A stretch of 64,000 nucleotides of DNA from Symsagittifera roscoffensis (GCF_963678635.1 NC_087066.1:7159954-7223953), one strand, 5' to 3'; counted from the stretch's first letter, positions 10,520 through 23,125 are shown. The notes: a model not told the origin generated them from the sequence alone. Numbers and translations are program-made.

Positions 10520-11407
10520 CTGTTTCTCGTTGATTCAATGCTAAAAACGCAAAAACAGCACTTATAAAAATTGAATTCAATGAAAAAAATTGATAAGAAT
10601 TTGTAAAAAAAAATATTAACAATCAATAGTTCATTTAGTTTCTAATTTCAGCTTTTAGCGCTTTATTCAGGAAGTTATTTCTGATTACGTCCTCGAATCT
10701 GTAGAGATTCGAATAACCAGTCTCGTTGCTTATCATGCTTGAAATGTTTTTGATATTTTCTCTTGAAAAACACATTCGCAATGCTTGTTTAGCAAAAAAA
10801 GGCTATGAAACATTGCTAATTTGTCAGTGAAAAATTACGCTTTTGCCTTTTTTTAGAGCTATTAACAAATCAGTGTTAGTCTATGTAATAAAAAAGAGCT
10901 AGCAAAAAAACTAAACAACATAAAAATATTTTCAATGAATTAGAGCAGATTTTCTATGGGTCTTCAGCCCTAATATGACAAAAAGCGCTTCTACTACCCT
11001 AACGGAACTTTAAAAAAATGATGTTGATTTAAATGCAAAAAATTTGTAAGGTTTTTGTTTTCATACAGTCTCATTTGATATTTTTAGAAGGATTATGATG
11101 GCAATATGAATATTCTAAGAGAAATAATACGAAACTGATTTTGATGATGTTTCTAGGCTTGTTGGGTTTTAATGTATGTTGCACACAAATCAGCATAATC
11201 ACATGGAACGTCACGTATATGGGGTTGATTTCTGAGGCAAAATGGAGAAAAATCAATTTTCAAATCCTTTCCCATTATTAAAAGAAAAATTTTTAAATTT
11301 CAATTATTTATTAAATTTCCCATTATTAAATTTCAATTTTAGTTTATTTTATAGGATCACGTTAACTATTCCCCACGTTAACTATTTCCCCTCTAGAGGG
11401 GCAGAAA
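10520..11407. other. AT-rich spacer, nothing recognised
   Basis: No supported gene. At 11340-11405 GTTAACTATT occurs twice next to C-rich runs (TTCCCC, TTTCCCC), resembling words at 26135-26155. Confidence 0.3.
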
Positions 11408-11972
11408 GACGGATTAACTCTCCTCTTACGCGTTAATAGCGCGAAATATATCGCTGGTTAATTGTCCCAAATTGGCCAAAATAGCAATCTTCAAACCCCC
11501 GTAACTTTACGAATCATGATCACAGAAGAAATAATTTTCCGAATTTGAGCTCACGACAACAATATCTTTCAAATGATATTAAAAATTCTGTCAGAAATTG
11601 CTGGTTAAAAAGTCAAATTTTGTCTGAAGAAAAAAAAACATTCCCGAGCACAAATATTCCGTTACTTTCGTATCGAAAGTCCGAACAATAACGTCAACCA
11701 ATAGGAATACGACAGAACAAATTTCTGAGAAATAAAAAACCAATCCAGTTGAGCTTGAACGAAAAGTGAGTTCATAGGGGGGAAGTCTTTTGCAAGGTAC
11801 CATTGCGGGGGGGGGGGAATAGTTAACATGATCCATTTTTTAGCATAAGCAAAAAAAACCTCAACCCTCATTTGTATTTGTCATTTTTTTTTGATTTTTT
11901 CCATCGCCCTTCTTTGACAAAAATTCAAAAGTAATAACTTTAATAGAAGCTTTCACAATTTTTCCTTGGCTT

Positions 11973-12288
11973 CCCGCACTGAAGTTTCATCGATAATAAT
12001 CGATTATATTGGATTTTCATTCTCAGTCTCTACAAAATAAAAAAAATAATCGATCAAGGATTTTGTGTGCAAAAATATATTCAAAATAAGGAAAAGAAAT
12101 GGATTATAATCGATTTTAATAGATTTTGTTGGATTTTTACTTTTGAATTTGGAATAAAAAGTTATTTAAATGTTAACTGTACATAGAAAATCTTTTATTT
12201 CAAGGAAAAAATGATCTAATTTTTTCTTCATAACTATTTTTCTCTGTAATTAATCAAGACTTAAGAAAAAATTTTTGACACAAAACAG
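11973..12288 (+). repeat. Family B inverted-repeat element, left part
   Basis: Starts CCCGCACTGAAGTTTCATCG and then ATAATAATCGATTATA, with the subterminal 'TTTTCATTCTCAGTCTCT' that in other copies reads TTTTCATTGTCTGTCTC. The right side is interrupted where the family A element begins. Confidence 0.55.
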
Positions 12289-13261
12289 CCCGCATCCACG
12301 TTTAGGCGTAAATAATCGATTATAACGGATTATTATGATGATTTTTTGACAATTATAATCGATTATAATTACCAAAATTAGGTCCTTAAGGGATTTATAA
12401 TTGATTATAATTGTGATATTTTCCAAGAGGTTATAATCTCTTATAATCGATTATAATTAATTACAATTCTTACTAAAAACCCTTAAAATCAATTATAATC
12501 GATTATAATCAATTATAATCTCTCATTTTGCCGAATTTTTGCGATATTCGAAATATATTTTATGGGTTATTAATTTTGTGTCAAATAGAAAATCTCTAAA
12601 AGAGAGATCTCTTGAACACTTTGGTTCATCTGAACACAAAGTTTTACCACGAAACAAAAGTTTCATAGAGATCCTTTCATATGAAGGGTAAGGTTCTCGC
12701 GGTATATGAAAAATAAATTTTCCGAATCAATCATGAGACTGAATCAATTTGCTGATGTTTTGGAGTTTAAAAAAGCTTAAAATATGCATCACAAAACAAC
12801 CCTAATGGGGAAGGAATGAAAAAAAAACTTATAATTTTGAATCTATTGGAAAACTTTTAAAAAATTTTTCTCATTTTTTATAGAAACCAATGTCCACAAA
12901 AAGCATAAAATATAAGCAATTTAGATGCAACTTCGAAGACAAAAATGGACAAACAAAAGGGATTATAATCAATTATAATCAATTATAATGGATTTTTGTG
13001 CAAAACTAATGAAATAGAAATTTGAATAAAAATAATGGACTATAATCAATTATAATCTATTATAATTTTATCGAAAAATAGACGAATAAAAAATCGATTA
13101 TAATCGATTAAAATTGATTATAATTGATTAAAATTTGATTTTAAAAAGAGTGATTATAATCGATTATTAATTGAATAAAAATCGATTGTTTCTCAATTTC
13201 AGTGAGACTGGTACTAAAATCGTAATATAATCGATTATTAACGCTTGAAATTGGATGCGGG
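12289..13261. mobile_element. Family A short inverted-repeat element, copy 2
   Basis: The ends are CCCGCATCCACGTTTAGGCG (left) and CGCTTGAAATTGGATGCGGG (right), which are inverted repeats of each other. The interior is co-linear with 3243-4079 and contains more than a dozen ATTATAATCGATTATAAT-type palindromes. No coding capacity. Confidence 0.8.
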
Positions 13262-14324
13262 AGATGAAACCATTTAAAATTAGCTAGTTTGATAGAGGTT
13301 TGGTTTTGGAATGGTAAAATACCCAGTGTATTATAATTATTTTTTGTGTTGTTCTTGCTGAGGAGACGACTGTGCAAACAAACAAGAAACTTGAAACTAT
13401 CGGCTCGAAATGGATCTTCGGGAAGCAAAAAAGCTTGTTTTACTGTATCTTGCGACATACTAAAAATGGTAAAAATTACAATGTCCGTCGTAGAAAAAGG
13501 GGAAAAAATGAGAGTAATTTTGCGCTGTTGATCAAAATCTGCCAAAAAACTGTTCTAACAAAAAATTCGGAAAGAGATTGCTCCGATCTGTAAACAAGAT
13601 TCTCAATACAAGATTTATTTTTCAATTTTTCGGTATAAGCGCTCAAGATTTTTGAATTAGTCAATAAGATAGAATTCTTTTTATCACCGGACCTAGTAAC
13701 TCTTCCATTTTTTTGTCTGTTCTTCTGCACGGCATAAAACTAAACCAAGCTTATAAGCTTCCAAAGAAATAAAATCCTTGTTGTTCCGACTTTCGATACG
13801 AAAGTAACGGAATGTTTGTGCTCGGGGTGGGTTTTGTTTTCCTCAGACAAATTTCGACTTTTTAACTAGCGATTTTTGACAGAATTTTTATATCATTCAA
13901 AAGGTATTGTTGTCCTGAGCTTAAATTTAAAAAGATATTTCACCTGTGATAATTTTTCGTAAAGTTATGAGGGTTTAAAGATTGCCATTTTGGCCATTTT
14001 GACTAATTTGGGACAATTAACGCGCGATATAATTCGCGCTATTAACGCGTAAGCGGAGATTTAATCCTTCTTATAAATCGTTCCAAATTGGTTGAACGAA
14101 GCTTATTCGCCATAATTGATTTGTTACAAGGAACGAAATCTATCTTTTTGTACTTTAAATGGCGTGTGGGGGGATGATTTTCATAAAAAAATTTCAAATT
14201 CTAGAAAAAAAAATTTTCCTTTTATTTTATTTCATTTCATTTTTTTATGTTATTACTGCTGCTTCATAAACCTTAAAAGGCAGTCGGAACATTCAGGGCT
14301 TCGCCCTGATACGAGCAGTCCTTT

Positions 14325-15085
14325 TTCTTTTAGCATGGGTCGTTTATCCAACCTTATATCTTAAAAAGTTAAAGAGAAATTTACCAGACGTAAAACAACA
14401 ATTTGCATATAAAAAGCAACTTTTTTGTCTCGTGACTGCAGTTTCAGAAAAAAAATCATCAAAATAGTTGCCTGTAAAGCCAATTGTTTCTGTCTTAAAA
14501 TAAAAAATGTGCTATTACGTGCATTATTAAGTTGCCATGAGCAATTATTTTGGCAATTATCTGCAATTAAAGCTTGCACCCTACACAACTTGATATCTAC
14601 ACAAGTTTTTGTAACTTGATATCTGCGAAATGATGACAGTCAAAACAATTGAAATTTGACGTTTGTTTCTGATCAAAAGTTTTATCGATACTCGCCAAAC
14701 ATGATTTTCATTTGGTACAAAATAGATATAAGTGTGATTATATTCAATTTTTTCACCAACTCTACCGACTCATGTGTTTTTATTGTCCCAAGTTGGTCAT
14801 TTCTTCAGTTTTCTTAGTCGTTCTCAATAACAAAAAATAGCGGAACTGATTTCTTGAAATCATTGGCTCCGAGCCTCAGTTTCTTTTAGTTATAGAACAA
14901 AAATGCTCGTATATCAAGCAATTTCCGATTGTTCTGACAGTTCCCTAATTGGTCTGCTATAGTTTCTTTCAAATAAATCAATTAACTCTGGGCTGTCAAT
15001 ATCAAATGTTGAAAGATAAAACTTGAGCTGTGTAGGAAAACAAAATAAACAACTATTTAGGTTAATTTCGATTCTGAACAATTTA
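14325..15085. other. AT-rich spacer, nothing recognised
   Basis: No gene. A weak family F-like word, AATGCTCGTATATCA, occurs at 14902. Confidence 0.3.
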
Positions 15086-15541
15086 TTTTGTAGCACAATT
15101 CTAAAGCCATTTTTCGTTAGTTTTTGTTCAATTTTTGATACCACAGTTTATTGTTCAACTTTTAACAGCAAAATTATTCAAAGAAATTTAATCAAAGTAA
15201 AATTAAATTGGAAGTAATTTTTCATTAGTTTTGTTGAGTTTTTGATACCACAGCTCATTGTTAAACTTTTAACGGTAAAATTATTCAAAGAAAATTAATC
15301 AAAGTAGAATTAATTCGGAAGTCATTTTTCATTAGTTTTGTTGAGTTTTTGAAACCACAATTCATTGTTAAACTTTTAACGGTAAAATTATTCAAAGAAA
15401 ATTAATCAAAGTAAAATTAATTCGGAAGTAATTTTTCATTAGTTTTGTTGAGTTTTTGATACCACAGCTCATTGTTAAACTTTTAACGGTAAAATTATTC
15501 AAAGAAAATTAATCAAAGTAGAATTAATTCGGAAGTCATTT
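15086..15541 (+). repeat. 107-bp tandem satellite, at least four units
   Basis: TTCATTAGTTTTGTTGAGTT recurs at 15221, 15328 and 15435, spaced exactly 107 bp, with a diverged first unit at 15114. Each unit also contains CATTGTTAAACTTTTAACGG and ATTATTCAAAGAAAATTAAT. The array runs into the assembly gap and was probably cut short there. Confidence 0.9.
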
Positions 15542-15564
15542 NNNNNNNNNNNNNNNNNNNNNNN
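15542..15564. other. Assembly gap (23 N)
   Basis: A run of 23 unknown bases directly follows a satellite unit. The sequence after it is unrelated to the satellite. Confidence 0.99.
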
Positions 15565-16028
15565 AATTCGATTTTATAAACTCATCTTCAAGTGAATCAA
15601 TGGATAGTTTTTCAACAATTGGTTGCAATCAACCGAGAGAACATAAAAATACATTTTGGTTTGCCCGTCGAGTGAAGTCTTTTAAAACATTCTTCACGGT
15701 TTCGCTTTTTCTTACAATATCATGCAAAGAAAGCACTTTGAACAGGATAGTTTAATTAGGCCAGCAGAAACAAAAAAAAACAACAACAACAACAATCTAT
15801 AGATTTGATTTGATCATGATGCAAGAAAAATAACCAAAAAAATTTGAGAAAACTGGCAGATTTTTTAAAATAATAGTTTATTTATATTTTCCTCCGTTTG
15901 TTTTTAAAACCCTCAAAAAGCTTCTTTTAATCTTGTATCTACATTAAAATCTTCCCGAAACCTGTGCAAACATTTTTTTCAATTTTTGTGGTTTTAATAA
16001 AAAAATCATTAAACATTTATCTAACTGT
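15565..16028. other. AT-rich spacer, nothing recognised
   Basis: Contains a short CAA microsatellite at 15780-15795. No gene. Confidence 0.3.
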
Positions 16029-16390
16029 CAGGTGCGGATCTAGATTTTCTGGAGGGGCAAGCGTATTTTCAAAAAATTTCGAAAATTTTGTCGCGACCTT
16101 TTTTTTAGGTCGACCAAATTGTTTTTCCGAGCTCTCTCAAAGCACAAAAAAGACCGTGTTTCCGCGAAATTTTTTGTGCCGCTGGCAAAACTTTGAAAAA
16201 ACAGGCCAAAAAGGCGTTTTTGAGCACTTTTTGGAAAATTTTGACCAAAAAATCGCGTTTTTTTGGCGCGCGCTTCCCCCTTAAGTTTAAAATTTATTGG
16301 CGCTAAAGGCGCCTTTAGAAATTTGTTTTAGAAAATATCCAAAAATGGATATTTCAAAATAGTACAAAGGGGGGATTTTTTTTTGGTATT
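16029..16390 (+). repeat. Dispersed repeat family C, copy 3
   Basis: Begins CAGGTGCGGATCTAGATTTT and then CTGGAGGGGC. It shares the landmarks of copy 1: GGTCGACCAAATTG, CCGAGCTCTC, AAACAGGCCAAAAAGGCG, TTTTGACCAAAAAATCGCG and GCGCGCTTCCCC. The open frame across it is not a recognised protein. Confidence 0.65.
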
Positions 16391-16800
16391 TCTACTTCAC
16401 CATCTGCTAAGCAATATTACAGTTTTCTCTTTAATTGTTTAACTGAATTTTTATGAGTTCTTGCAAATGCGTTCTTGGCACTGGAAAGAACTTATATTGA
16501 ACTCGTAGGTCCCGTAAATTCTCAAAGTTTTCATTGGAAAATTATTTAGATTTTGATTAGGCGTGTTATTTATGACAATCATTTTGTACCGATATGTTTT
16601 AATTGCTAAATGGTTAAAACCAACAAATGGGCTTTGAAGATCAAGGATAACGTGTGAGCTTAAGGATCCAAAACTAAACGTTCAAACTTTAAGACTGACT
16701 TTAATTTTTTAAGATTGGCCAATAAGCTTTGAAGATCAAAAAGATTTCCAAAACTAAACATCGATACTTTATTTTTCTTTCACCCAAAAAATGATTGCGT

Positions 16801-17886
16801 CCACCACCGGGATAATAATTGATTATAATGGAAAACTGTTGTCTAAAATGTTGTCATTATAACGCATTATTGTCGCATATTTAGACCAGGAAATTGATTA
16901 TATTATCATTATAATCGATTTTTTTTTCGTAAAAGCACAATCCATTAAAATCCATTATAATGGATTATATTCCATTTAAAATCTATTCTAATTGATTATA
17001 ACGGATTATAATGTTTATAATTTTTTGCAAAATTATTTGCAAAACTTGCAACATTTCTGCGTTACTCACAGCCTACTCGCAATCTAAACCTGCTCGAATT
17101 AACCCCCCCCCCCTCACTTTTCTCCAATCCGCATTTGCCCCTACCCCCCTCACACCCGCATTTAAAAAACGCTCCTACTTTCAACCCTACGCCCACCCCC
17201 ATGTTTACTAAAGTTTTCCCCCAATCCCCCAAAATACAAATAACACCCTTCCCCAACCACCCACGCCCACAGCGCTCACACACATGCCCCACCCACACCC
17301 CTCCCCCCATGTTTTTACCCCGCCCACGTTCAGTAAACGGGGGGGGGGGGAGGGAGGGGTTGCGCTAAGATAGGGGGGGGGGGTAAACTGAGGAAGGGTA
17401 AACTGGGTTAGAGGAGGGGTCGTGGGGTGAAACTGTCGGGGGGTAAACTGGGGAAGTGGGTTGTTTAAAAAAAGTAAATAGGTGATGGAGTTTTTGTAAT
17501 ATAGAAAAAGTAGAAAAAATTTAAACAAATAAAATCTTATGTGAAATGTAAAAACCTATGAAACGTAATACTTAGCACCGCACGAAACAGGAAATGAGAT
17601 AACTTTGAAAAAATTTAGTCAAAAATGTTCAAAAATGTTTCTCAAAAAATACATTATAATCGGTTATAATCTAATTTATTGGATTATATTGATTGAAAAA
17701 ATTTTCTGATTTTAATCCATTTTCAATTGATTATAATCGATTATAATGGATTATACTGATATAAAATACTAGGATTATATTCCATTTTTCATGGATTATA
17801 ATCTATTGTTTTTGCATTGATATACGGATACTGATTATTAAATGACAATTTTTAACCGATTATTATTCATGGAATTCCAGTGCGAG
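16801..17886. mobile_element. Family B-like inverted-repeat element with C-rich core
   Basis: The left end is CACCACCGGGATAATAATTG. The right end, reverse-complemented, is CCTCGCACTGGAATTCCATG followed by AATAATAATCGG. Both flanks are rich in ATTATAATCGATTATAAT words. The core (17100-17470) is strand-biased low complexity, C-runs then G-runs, which makes long spurious frames. A comparable C-rich core occurs in the copy at 33311-34159. Confidence 0.5.
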
Positions 17887-17964
17887 GTATAACCAGAAAG
17901 AACTTTGTCTGGTGTGCTTTAAAAAACAAGTTTTTGTTCAGATTTTTGAAGAAAAACGGATTAT

Positions 17965-18432
17965 TTATGCTCGGTGTGGTTTTTTTATTCAGTCAATTTT
18001 CACTGATCGAAATTATAATTTTCAACAAACATGTTTTTATACCCCATTGAAGATATGGACTTCCTGAGTTCAAATGCAAAAAGATATTTTAACTCCGATA
18101 TTTTTTTTTGCGAAGTTCGGGGGGGTTTGAAAATTGCTAAGTTTTCTATGTTCTTCATTAAATTATGCGAGCTTTGAAGAGTTTGTTCATGATGCTGAGA
18201 GCGTAACGCGAATAATTCATGCGTGGCGAATCATCCCGCACAATAAAATCGTTTCAAATTGAATATAGGCTAGCTGATTGGTCGTATTTATTTCGTACGA
18301 CTCAAATTTTACACTTTAATATTGTTCAAAATGTATAGGTTTTCAATATTTTCTTTCCCAAAAACTATTTGATATAAACTATGGGACAGTCGGAGCATTC
18401 AGGGCTTTGCCCTGATATACGAGCATTCTTGT
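17965..18432 (+). repeat. Foldback family F, diverged right arm
   Basis: Keeps the family order: TGCTCGGTGTGGTTTTTT, a G-run with TTTGAAAATTGC, AACGCGAATAATTCATGCGT, then the terminal CATTCAGGGCTTTGCCCTGA and TATACGAGCATTCTTG. Forms a subfamily with 28585-28975 (shared ATCCCGCAC, GTTTC and CAAATT). Confidence 0.65.
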
Positions 18433-20201
18433 TTAATTTTCTTATTCAAAACTAATTATTTTTCATCACATAATTTTGAGACAGCTTCTAATTTGCTGTT
18501 AAAGTCTTCAGAATTTGTATTGGAGTTTTTATCAAATTGGTGTAACTTGCAAACATTACAACTTTACTGTATGAGCAAAAATTTGGCAAAGCTTTAATTC
18601 TTAAAATGATTAAAACGGTCTAAGCACAGAACACTGGGGGATTTCTGAACTGTTTTGGAAGTCTGTCCCTGGTATCACACCTTTTTCGAATATCTAAGTT
18701 TTATTTCAGCAGATTGTTTTTTGGACCTCTCAAAGCATAGTTTTAAGATTTTTCTTGTAGAATTGTGTAAAAAACTGTATTAAAGCCTTTAGCATCATTT
18801 TGCTAAAAAATCATCGATGCTAAGGGGCAGTCGAACATCCAGGGTTTTGCCTTGCCGAGGAGTTCCGATAATTATCTGAGGAATTTTTAGGTAGAAAACT
18901 GTGTTTAGCTTCCCATCATTGCCTCGTCGAAAAAAAAATAACACAAATGGATGTTTTCTAAGATAAAAAATGATTAAATTTTTTTAAACAAAGGTCGATA
19001 TAATCCGAAGCTGATTAAATTTTACAAGATGCGATGCAAACACACCCAAATGGGTTTTGAAACCAATTATTTCCTGCTGTTTTCCCCGCAGCGCTTGTCT
19101 TTCCGATTGAAGTGGAAAATAATTACTCTCGCTGTTTGTAAAACACAAAAAATGGTTTAGTAGACAAAAATATTTGAATTGATCTTTTCTGAGAAAATTT
19201 TATATTTTTTTGAATTTTCATTCTCTTCCTGGAAAGTATTGAAGTAATTTGACCTCGTACAAAAGAAATAAATATTAAGAATTCGCTCTACGGTTTTTAA
19301 TCTGTCACAGAAGAACGTTAGCATATTCCAAGAACCAATTCAGTCGAAAATTGAATGCTATTTCTGCCCATTGACAATTAATTGACAGTATTCAGATTGA
19401 GATTAGTCTGAAGTTCAGGAAGCTTGCTCGTAAAATCGAATCAGATGATATACCAGATTTGAGAACCTTTTTGCCCTTTCCGCATTAAGATTGCAATTAG
19501 AAATTCGTTTTTCGGGATTCGACTTATGTCACATATACTTTTTTTCTAATTTAGATCCTGAACAACGAGGCAGAAAATGAACAACAAAAATACTAGCAAA
19601 ATTCTTTCATGTTTTTAGGAAACAGATTTATAGATTTTTGCTGACTTTTGCGGCAACAAAATGGTAATTAAGCTTTCAGGAAATATTTCAAATTGATTGG
19701 GGGCTAGTGCGGCCGATACAAATTTTTTATTTATGTCGTAAAAAGTTTTAATTAACAAAATATGGATTAAAAATTGTTTCAAAGAGTTTAGAATAGTAAG
19801 TTTGGCAAAGTTTTTCTAAAAAGCTTTGTGTGTAATAACAGACACAAATCAACAGCTCTACATGCACAAAAATGACATAATAACTTGAAGAGTCTCGCAT
19901 TTTTGCTGGGTTTAAAAGAAATGCTGGTGACTTTTTTTTGCAATTTTGATTTTTTGAAGTGTTATTTCTGCTGTTTTGTTATTCTCCACACACATATATC
20001 TGTCTTTAGTTAGCAGTTTGTATGCAGTTTTTTATGCCATCTGAAATGTTTTGAAACCGAGGAGATCGAACTTTTTAAATATAGTTTAAGCAAGCTAATA
20101 GGCCAATAAAAACGCAAAAATTGTGAATTGGGTCAAGAAAAATTTGACTTGTTGAAGTTTCACTAAAAGTTTTGAAATCAAATTTACTTCAGACCTTATT
20201 T
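18433..20201. other. AT-rich spacer
   Basis: Only a degenerate family F terminus (GCAGTCGAACATCCAGGGTT near 18826) stands out. No gene. Confidence 0.3.
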
Positions 20202-20340
20202 CAGGGGCGATTCCAGGGTTTTCTATAAGAGGGGCGAATAAGTTCAAGTTAAAATCATTTCAGACAAGAAATAATTTTCAATGGGGGCTCCAAAATTGCT
20301 CTGTCGAAAAAGAAAAAATGGGATAAGAAGATATATATGA
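20202..20340 (+). repeat. Dispersed repeat family C, 5' fragment
   Basis: Starts CAGGGGCGATTCCAGGGTTT, then TCTATAAGAGGGGCG, matching the family C head. It fades after about 130 bp. Confidence 0.55.
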
Positions 20341-20509
20341 GAAAATATTTTTGTTTATTGACGCATATGATGAAATTCTGCATGTATATAATTTGACTAG
20401 GGTAATTCATTCAAATTATGATTTTTCAGTTAATGATTTTCGTTCGAATAGTTATACCATCCAACAAAATTATGAGAAAATTATGTAATTCTCTTTTTTT
20501 TTTGTGAAC

Positions 20510-21075
20510 TATGGGGTGCAAAATTGCCAATTTGGCCAATATGGGTTAATTATGCGCAATATGTTTCGTTCTTCTAACAGACTTCAGCGGATCAAATGGT
20601 TCCAATTTGAAGTATTTCTTTTGCAACTGTTTTTTCACGCCCGAGGTAATTAATTTCACCAGTGCGTGAAAAAACAGTTCCGAATATACTTTAGTCAACG
20701 AACAGTTTATGCGTTCATGGTTGTTTCTCACTTTAAAACTTGTTTTTAATCTACCTTTACAGACCACTTTGGAGCGTGCATGTACAGATTTTTTTCATGC
20801 CGATTGAAGTTTTGTTTATGCAACAAACTTCACGTAATGACCTATTCATGAACTGCGTATGCACGCAAAATGACTAAATAGAACAAGTCAATTTTTGTCC
20901 TTATTCTAGGATTTGAGATGCTAATTATATCCTTTTATAGTTAACATGGCTTGTGGGGTGATAAAATGGAGAAAAAAAGGATTTTTTTTTGTTTTTTTTA
21001 AAATTATTTTATCAATTTTAAATCAAAATTTTTTCATTGCGTTTTAAAGTGCAGTCAGAGATTTCACGAGATAGT
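20510..21075 (+). repeat. Foldback family F, strongly diverged right arm
   Basis: Keeps CAAAATTGCCAATTTGGCCA, TTAATTATGCGC, TGGTTCCAATTTGAAG, TGGCTTGTGGGGTGATAAAA and a final AAAGTGCAGTCAGA, in the same order as in the complete copy. It lacks the last 30 bp of the terminus. Confidence 0.5.
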
Positions 21076-21298
21076 TAGGGTCCTGCGAAAACTGGTACAA
21101 AAGTGTTCCAGCCGATATGAAAGTTTTCACTTACAAGTTAACTTGAATTTTTTGAAAAAATTACATTGAAACTACTAAAAAAATTTTGAAATTTCATCAA
21201 AATTGTACTCCAAAAATTATGTCAATTCCTTGCATGGAATTTTTAGAGGCAATGCGAGTACTTTAAAATCTTCAACAATCTTTTTGTACTAGTAGCTA

Positions 21299-22501
21299 CG
21301 CTGGTGGACAAAACTAAGCGCAAATTAATGGAGTTACTCTCCAAAATGCCTCTTTCTAGGGTCTATTTTGGACAAAACTTCCGTCAAAATTATGTAAATT
21401 TTACAGAGACCCAAAGCAAATGATCAGAGTTACAATCTATGAAACGATCAATATTTGATTTTAATGGCTAACAAATATAATCTGAGTCAGAAAATCCCAG
21501 TTTTTCTCATCTGCACTAAGTTTTTCAATTCGCGTGAAAAAGTAAGAAACAGCCTTTATTTTAATTAAGTTTTCTCACTGATTATTTCAATTTCTCTTTA
21601 AGAATATTTCACTTCGCATGAAAAGTTTTTTACTTCGCTTATTCAAGAAAGATTTTACTACACTAGTGGACAAAATTAAACGCAAATTTAGGCTTTTACT
21701 CTCTAAAATGCCTAATTTCAAGCGCCCTTTTGGACAGAATTTCTGCGCCCCCTTTTCTTCAGAGTTTCATCAATATTTTTAGATTGACCTGCAAATGATT
21801 TAAACTACACTTTCTGAAAATTGTTTTTTTTATTCGAATCTCTTATTAGTTTTCCCAAGTCTGAAAATGCCAGTTTTGACTATTTGTCATGAGGTTTCTA
21901 TGGGAGTGAACACTTTTTTGAATAAACGGATCAGTAAAAACTGCTCACGCGATTTTAAGCATAATAAACGAGTAAACTTCATTCTTCATTGTGATAACTT
22001 TCTTAAGCTCTGTTGTTTCGTTTAGTTTCACACCGTTGGAAAAACCTACCAAAAATATTGAAACTCGCATTTTGAGACCTGAGAAAAACTAGTAAGTGAT
22101 GCAAATCAAAAATTGAAACTTTCAGAGAATATAGTTTAGATTATTTGCAGTAGGTCAATGTAAAATTTTTGTTGAATTCTGAATGATTGTTTTCCAATAT
22201 GGACCTTGAAAAAAAGCATTTTTGAGATTAAAAATATAAATCTGCGTTTAATTTTGTCCACTATTGTACGATGCAAAACTTTGTGCAGATGAGGAAAAGT
22301 GGCATTTTCAGACCCGGATTACATTGGTATTTCAATATAACCAAACATTGATACTTTCATAGCTTGTAGCTCTGACCATTTGGTCTTCGTCCATGTAAAA
22401 AATTTAAAGAATTTCGAAAGTGATGTTGTCCAAATGGACATTGAAAACTAACGTTTTAGAGAGTAAAGTCCTAAAATTGTGCTTAATTTTGTCCACTATT
22501 G
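21299..22501. mobile_element. Tc1-type non-autonomous element, outer
   Basis: Flanked by TA on both sides. The left end is CGCTGGTGGACAAAACTAAG. The right end, reverse-complemented, is CAATAGTGGACAAAATTAAG. Inner mirror landmarks include CTCATCTGCACTAAGTTTTT against CTCATCTGCACAAAGTTTTG. TA target and GTGGACAAAATTAA ends are typical of Tc1/mariner-type elements. No transposase frame remains. Confidence 0.75.
21661..22266. mobile_element. Tc1-type non-autonomous element, inner (nested)
   Basis: A 606-bp element flanked by TA, with ends CACTAGTGGACAAAATTAAA and, reverse-complemented on the right, CAATAGTGGACAAAATTAAA. It sits in the loop of the outer element. The two are relatives, so a family member inserted into another copy. 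Confidence 0.8.
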
Positions 22502-22989
22502 TAGTCCTACGATTTCATGTTTCAAATAAAACCTATCATCATTTAAAATTGTTAGTTTCAAACCTGTCATTGTAATTTTAAGACAGTTTGGTGAAACCTT
22601 GATTAGAATCAATCAATTTGGTTGAACTAATTGTTTTCAATTTTCCTTTACTTTAGTTAATTTCCCGGGTGCACAAACATTCCGAGTGTTCGTAGATTTT
22701 GGTTGGTTGCATTTTTTATTGAACTAATTTGATTTCACGTGTTCCAAATTTAGATGAAATTAAAAGAGTTTTTTTCTTTTTTTTGGACTTACTTCAAATC
22801 TTTAAAAGGACAGACGGAATATAACAAGTTTTGCTTTGTTATGAACAGTCTCTTGTGCTGCTTGTTTTTTTTCACAATTTTTACTACACCTTCTTCGCGC
22901 ATCATTTTAATCTCCATGATTGGAAAAACGTAGAAAAAATAGTCTAACATAATTTGATTACCATTGGGTTGAAGTTGCTACATGAGCTA
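22502..22989. other. AT-rich spacer, nothing recognised
   Basis: Lies just downstream of the 3' end of the minus-strand candidate gene. No frame or repeat supported. Confidence 0.3.
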
Positions 22990-22997
22990 AAGAGGAT

Positions 22998-23008
22998 TTT
23001 ATTTTATT
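22998..23008 (-). terminator. Poly(A) signal candidate for the minus-strand gene
   Basis: Two overlapping AATAAA hexamers on the minus strand lie about 120 bp after the proposed stop codon. Confidence 0.45.
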
Positions 23009-23125
23009 TTTTCATTCAGTTAACATGAGGTTCTGCTATTGTTTTTGAGCTGGGTTACTTAGATCGAGTTTTAAAGTTTTGGAGTAGAACTTTTCATGCC
23101 AAACCGATCATCAGAAGATTTGTTG

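Larger units (their letters stand above)
11408..14324. mobile_element. Foldback family F copy split by inserted elements
   Basis: A left arm without its outermost end (11408-11688: CTTACGCGTTAATAGCGCGA through CCCGAGCACAAATATTCCGT) faces a right arm (13783-14324: GTTCCGACTTTCGATACGAA through CCCTGATACGAGCAGTCC). The normal 100-bp loop is replaced by about 2.1 kb containing family B sequence (11973-12288) and a full family A element (12289-13261). The layout implies insertion of the younger elements into the loop of an older foldback element. Confidence 0.65.

Noticed and set aside
15086-15541. CRISPR array
   Set aside because: The 107-bp units are contiguous, with no short repeat/unique spacer structure, and the genome is eukaryotic.
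17062-17528. GC-rich overlapping frames on both strands
   Set aside because: They are produced by C-run/G-run low-complexity DNA. The proteins are monotonous P/T or G/V.
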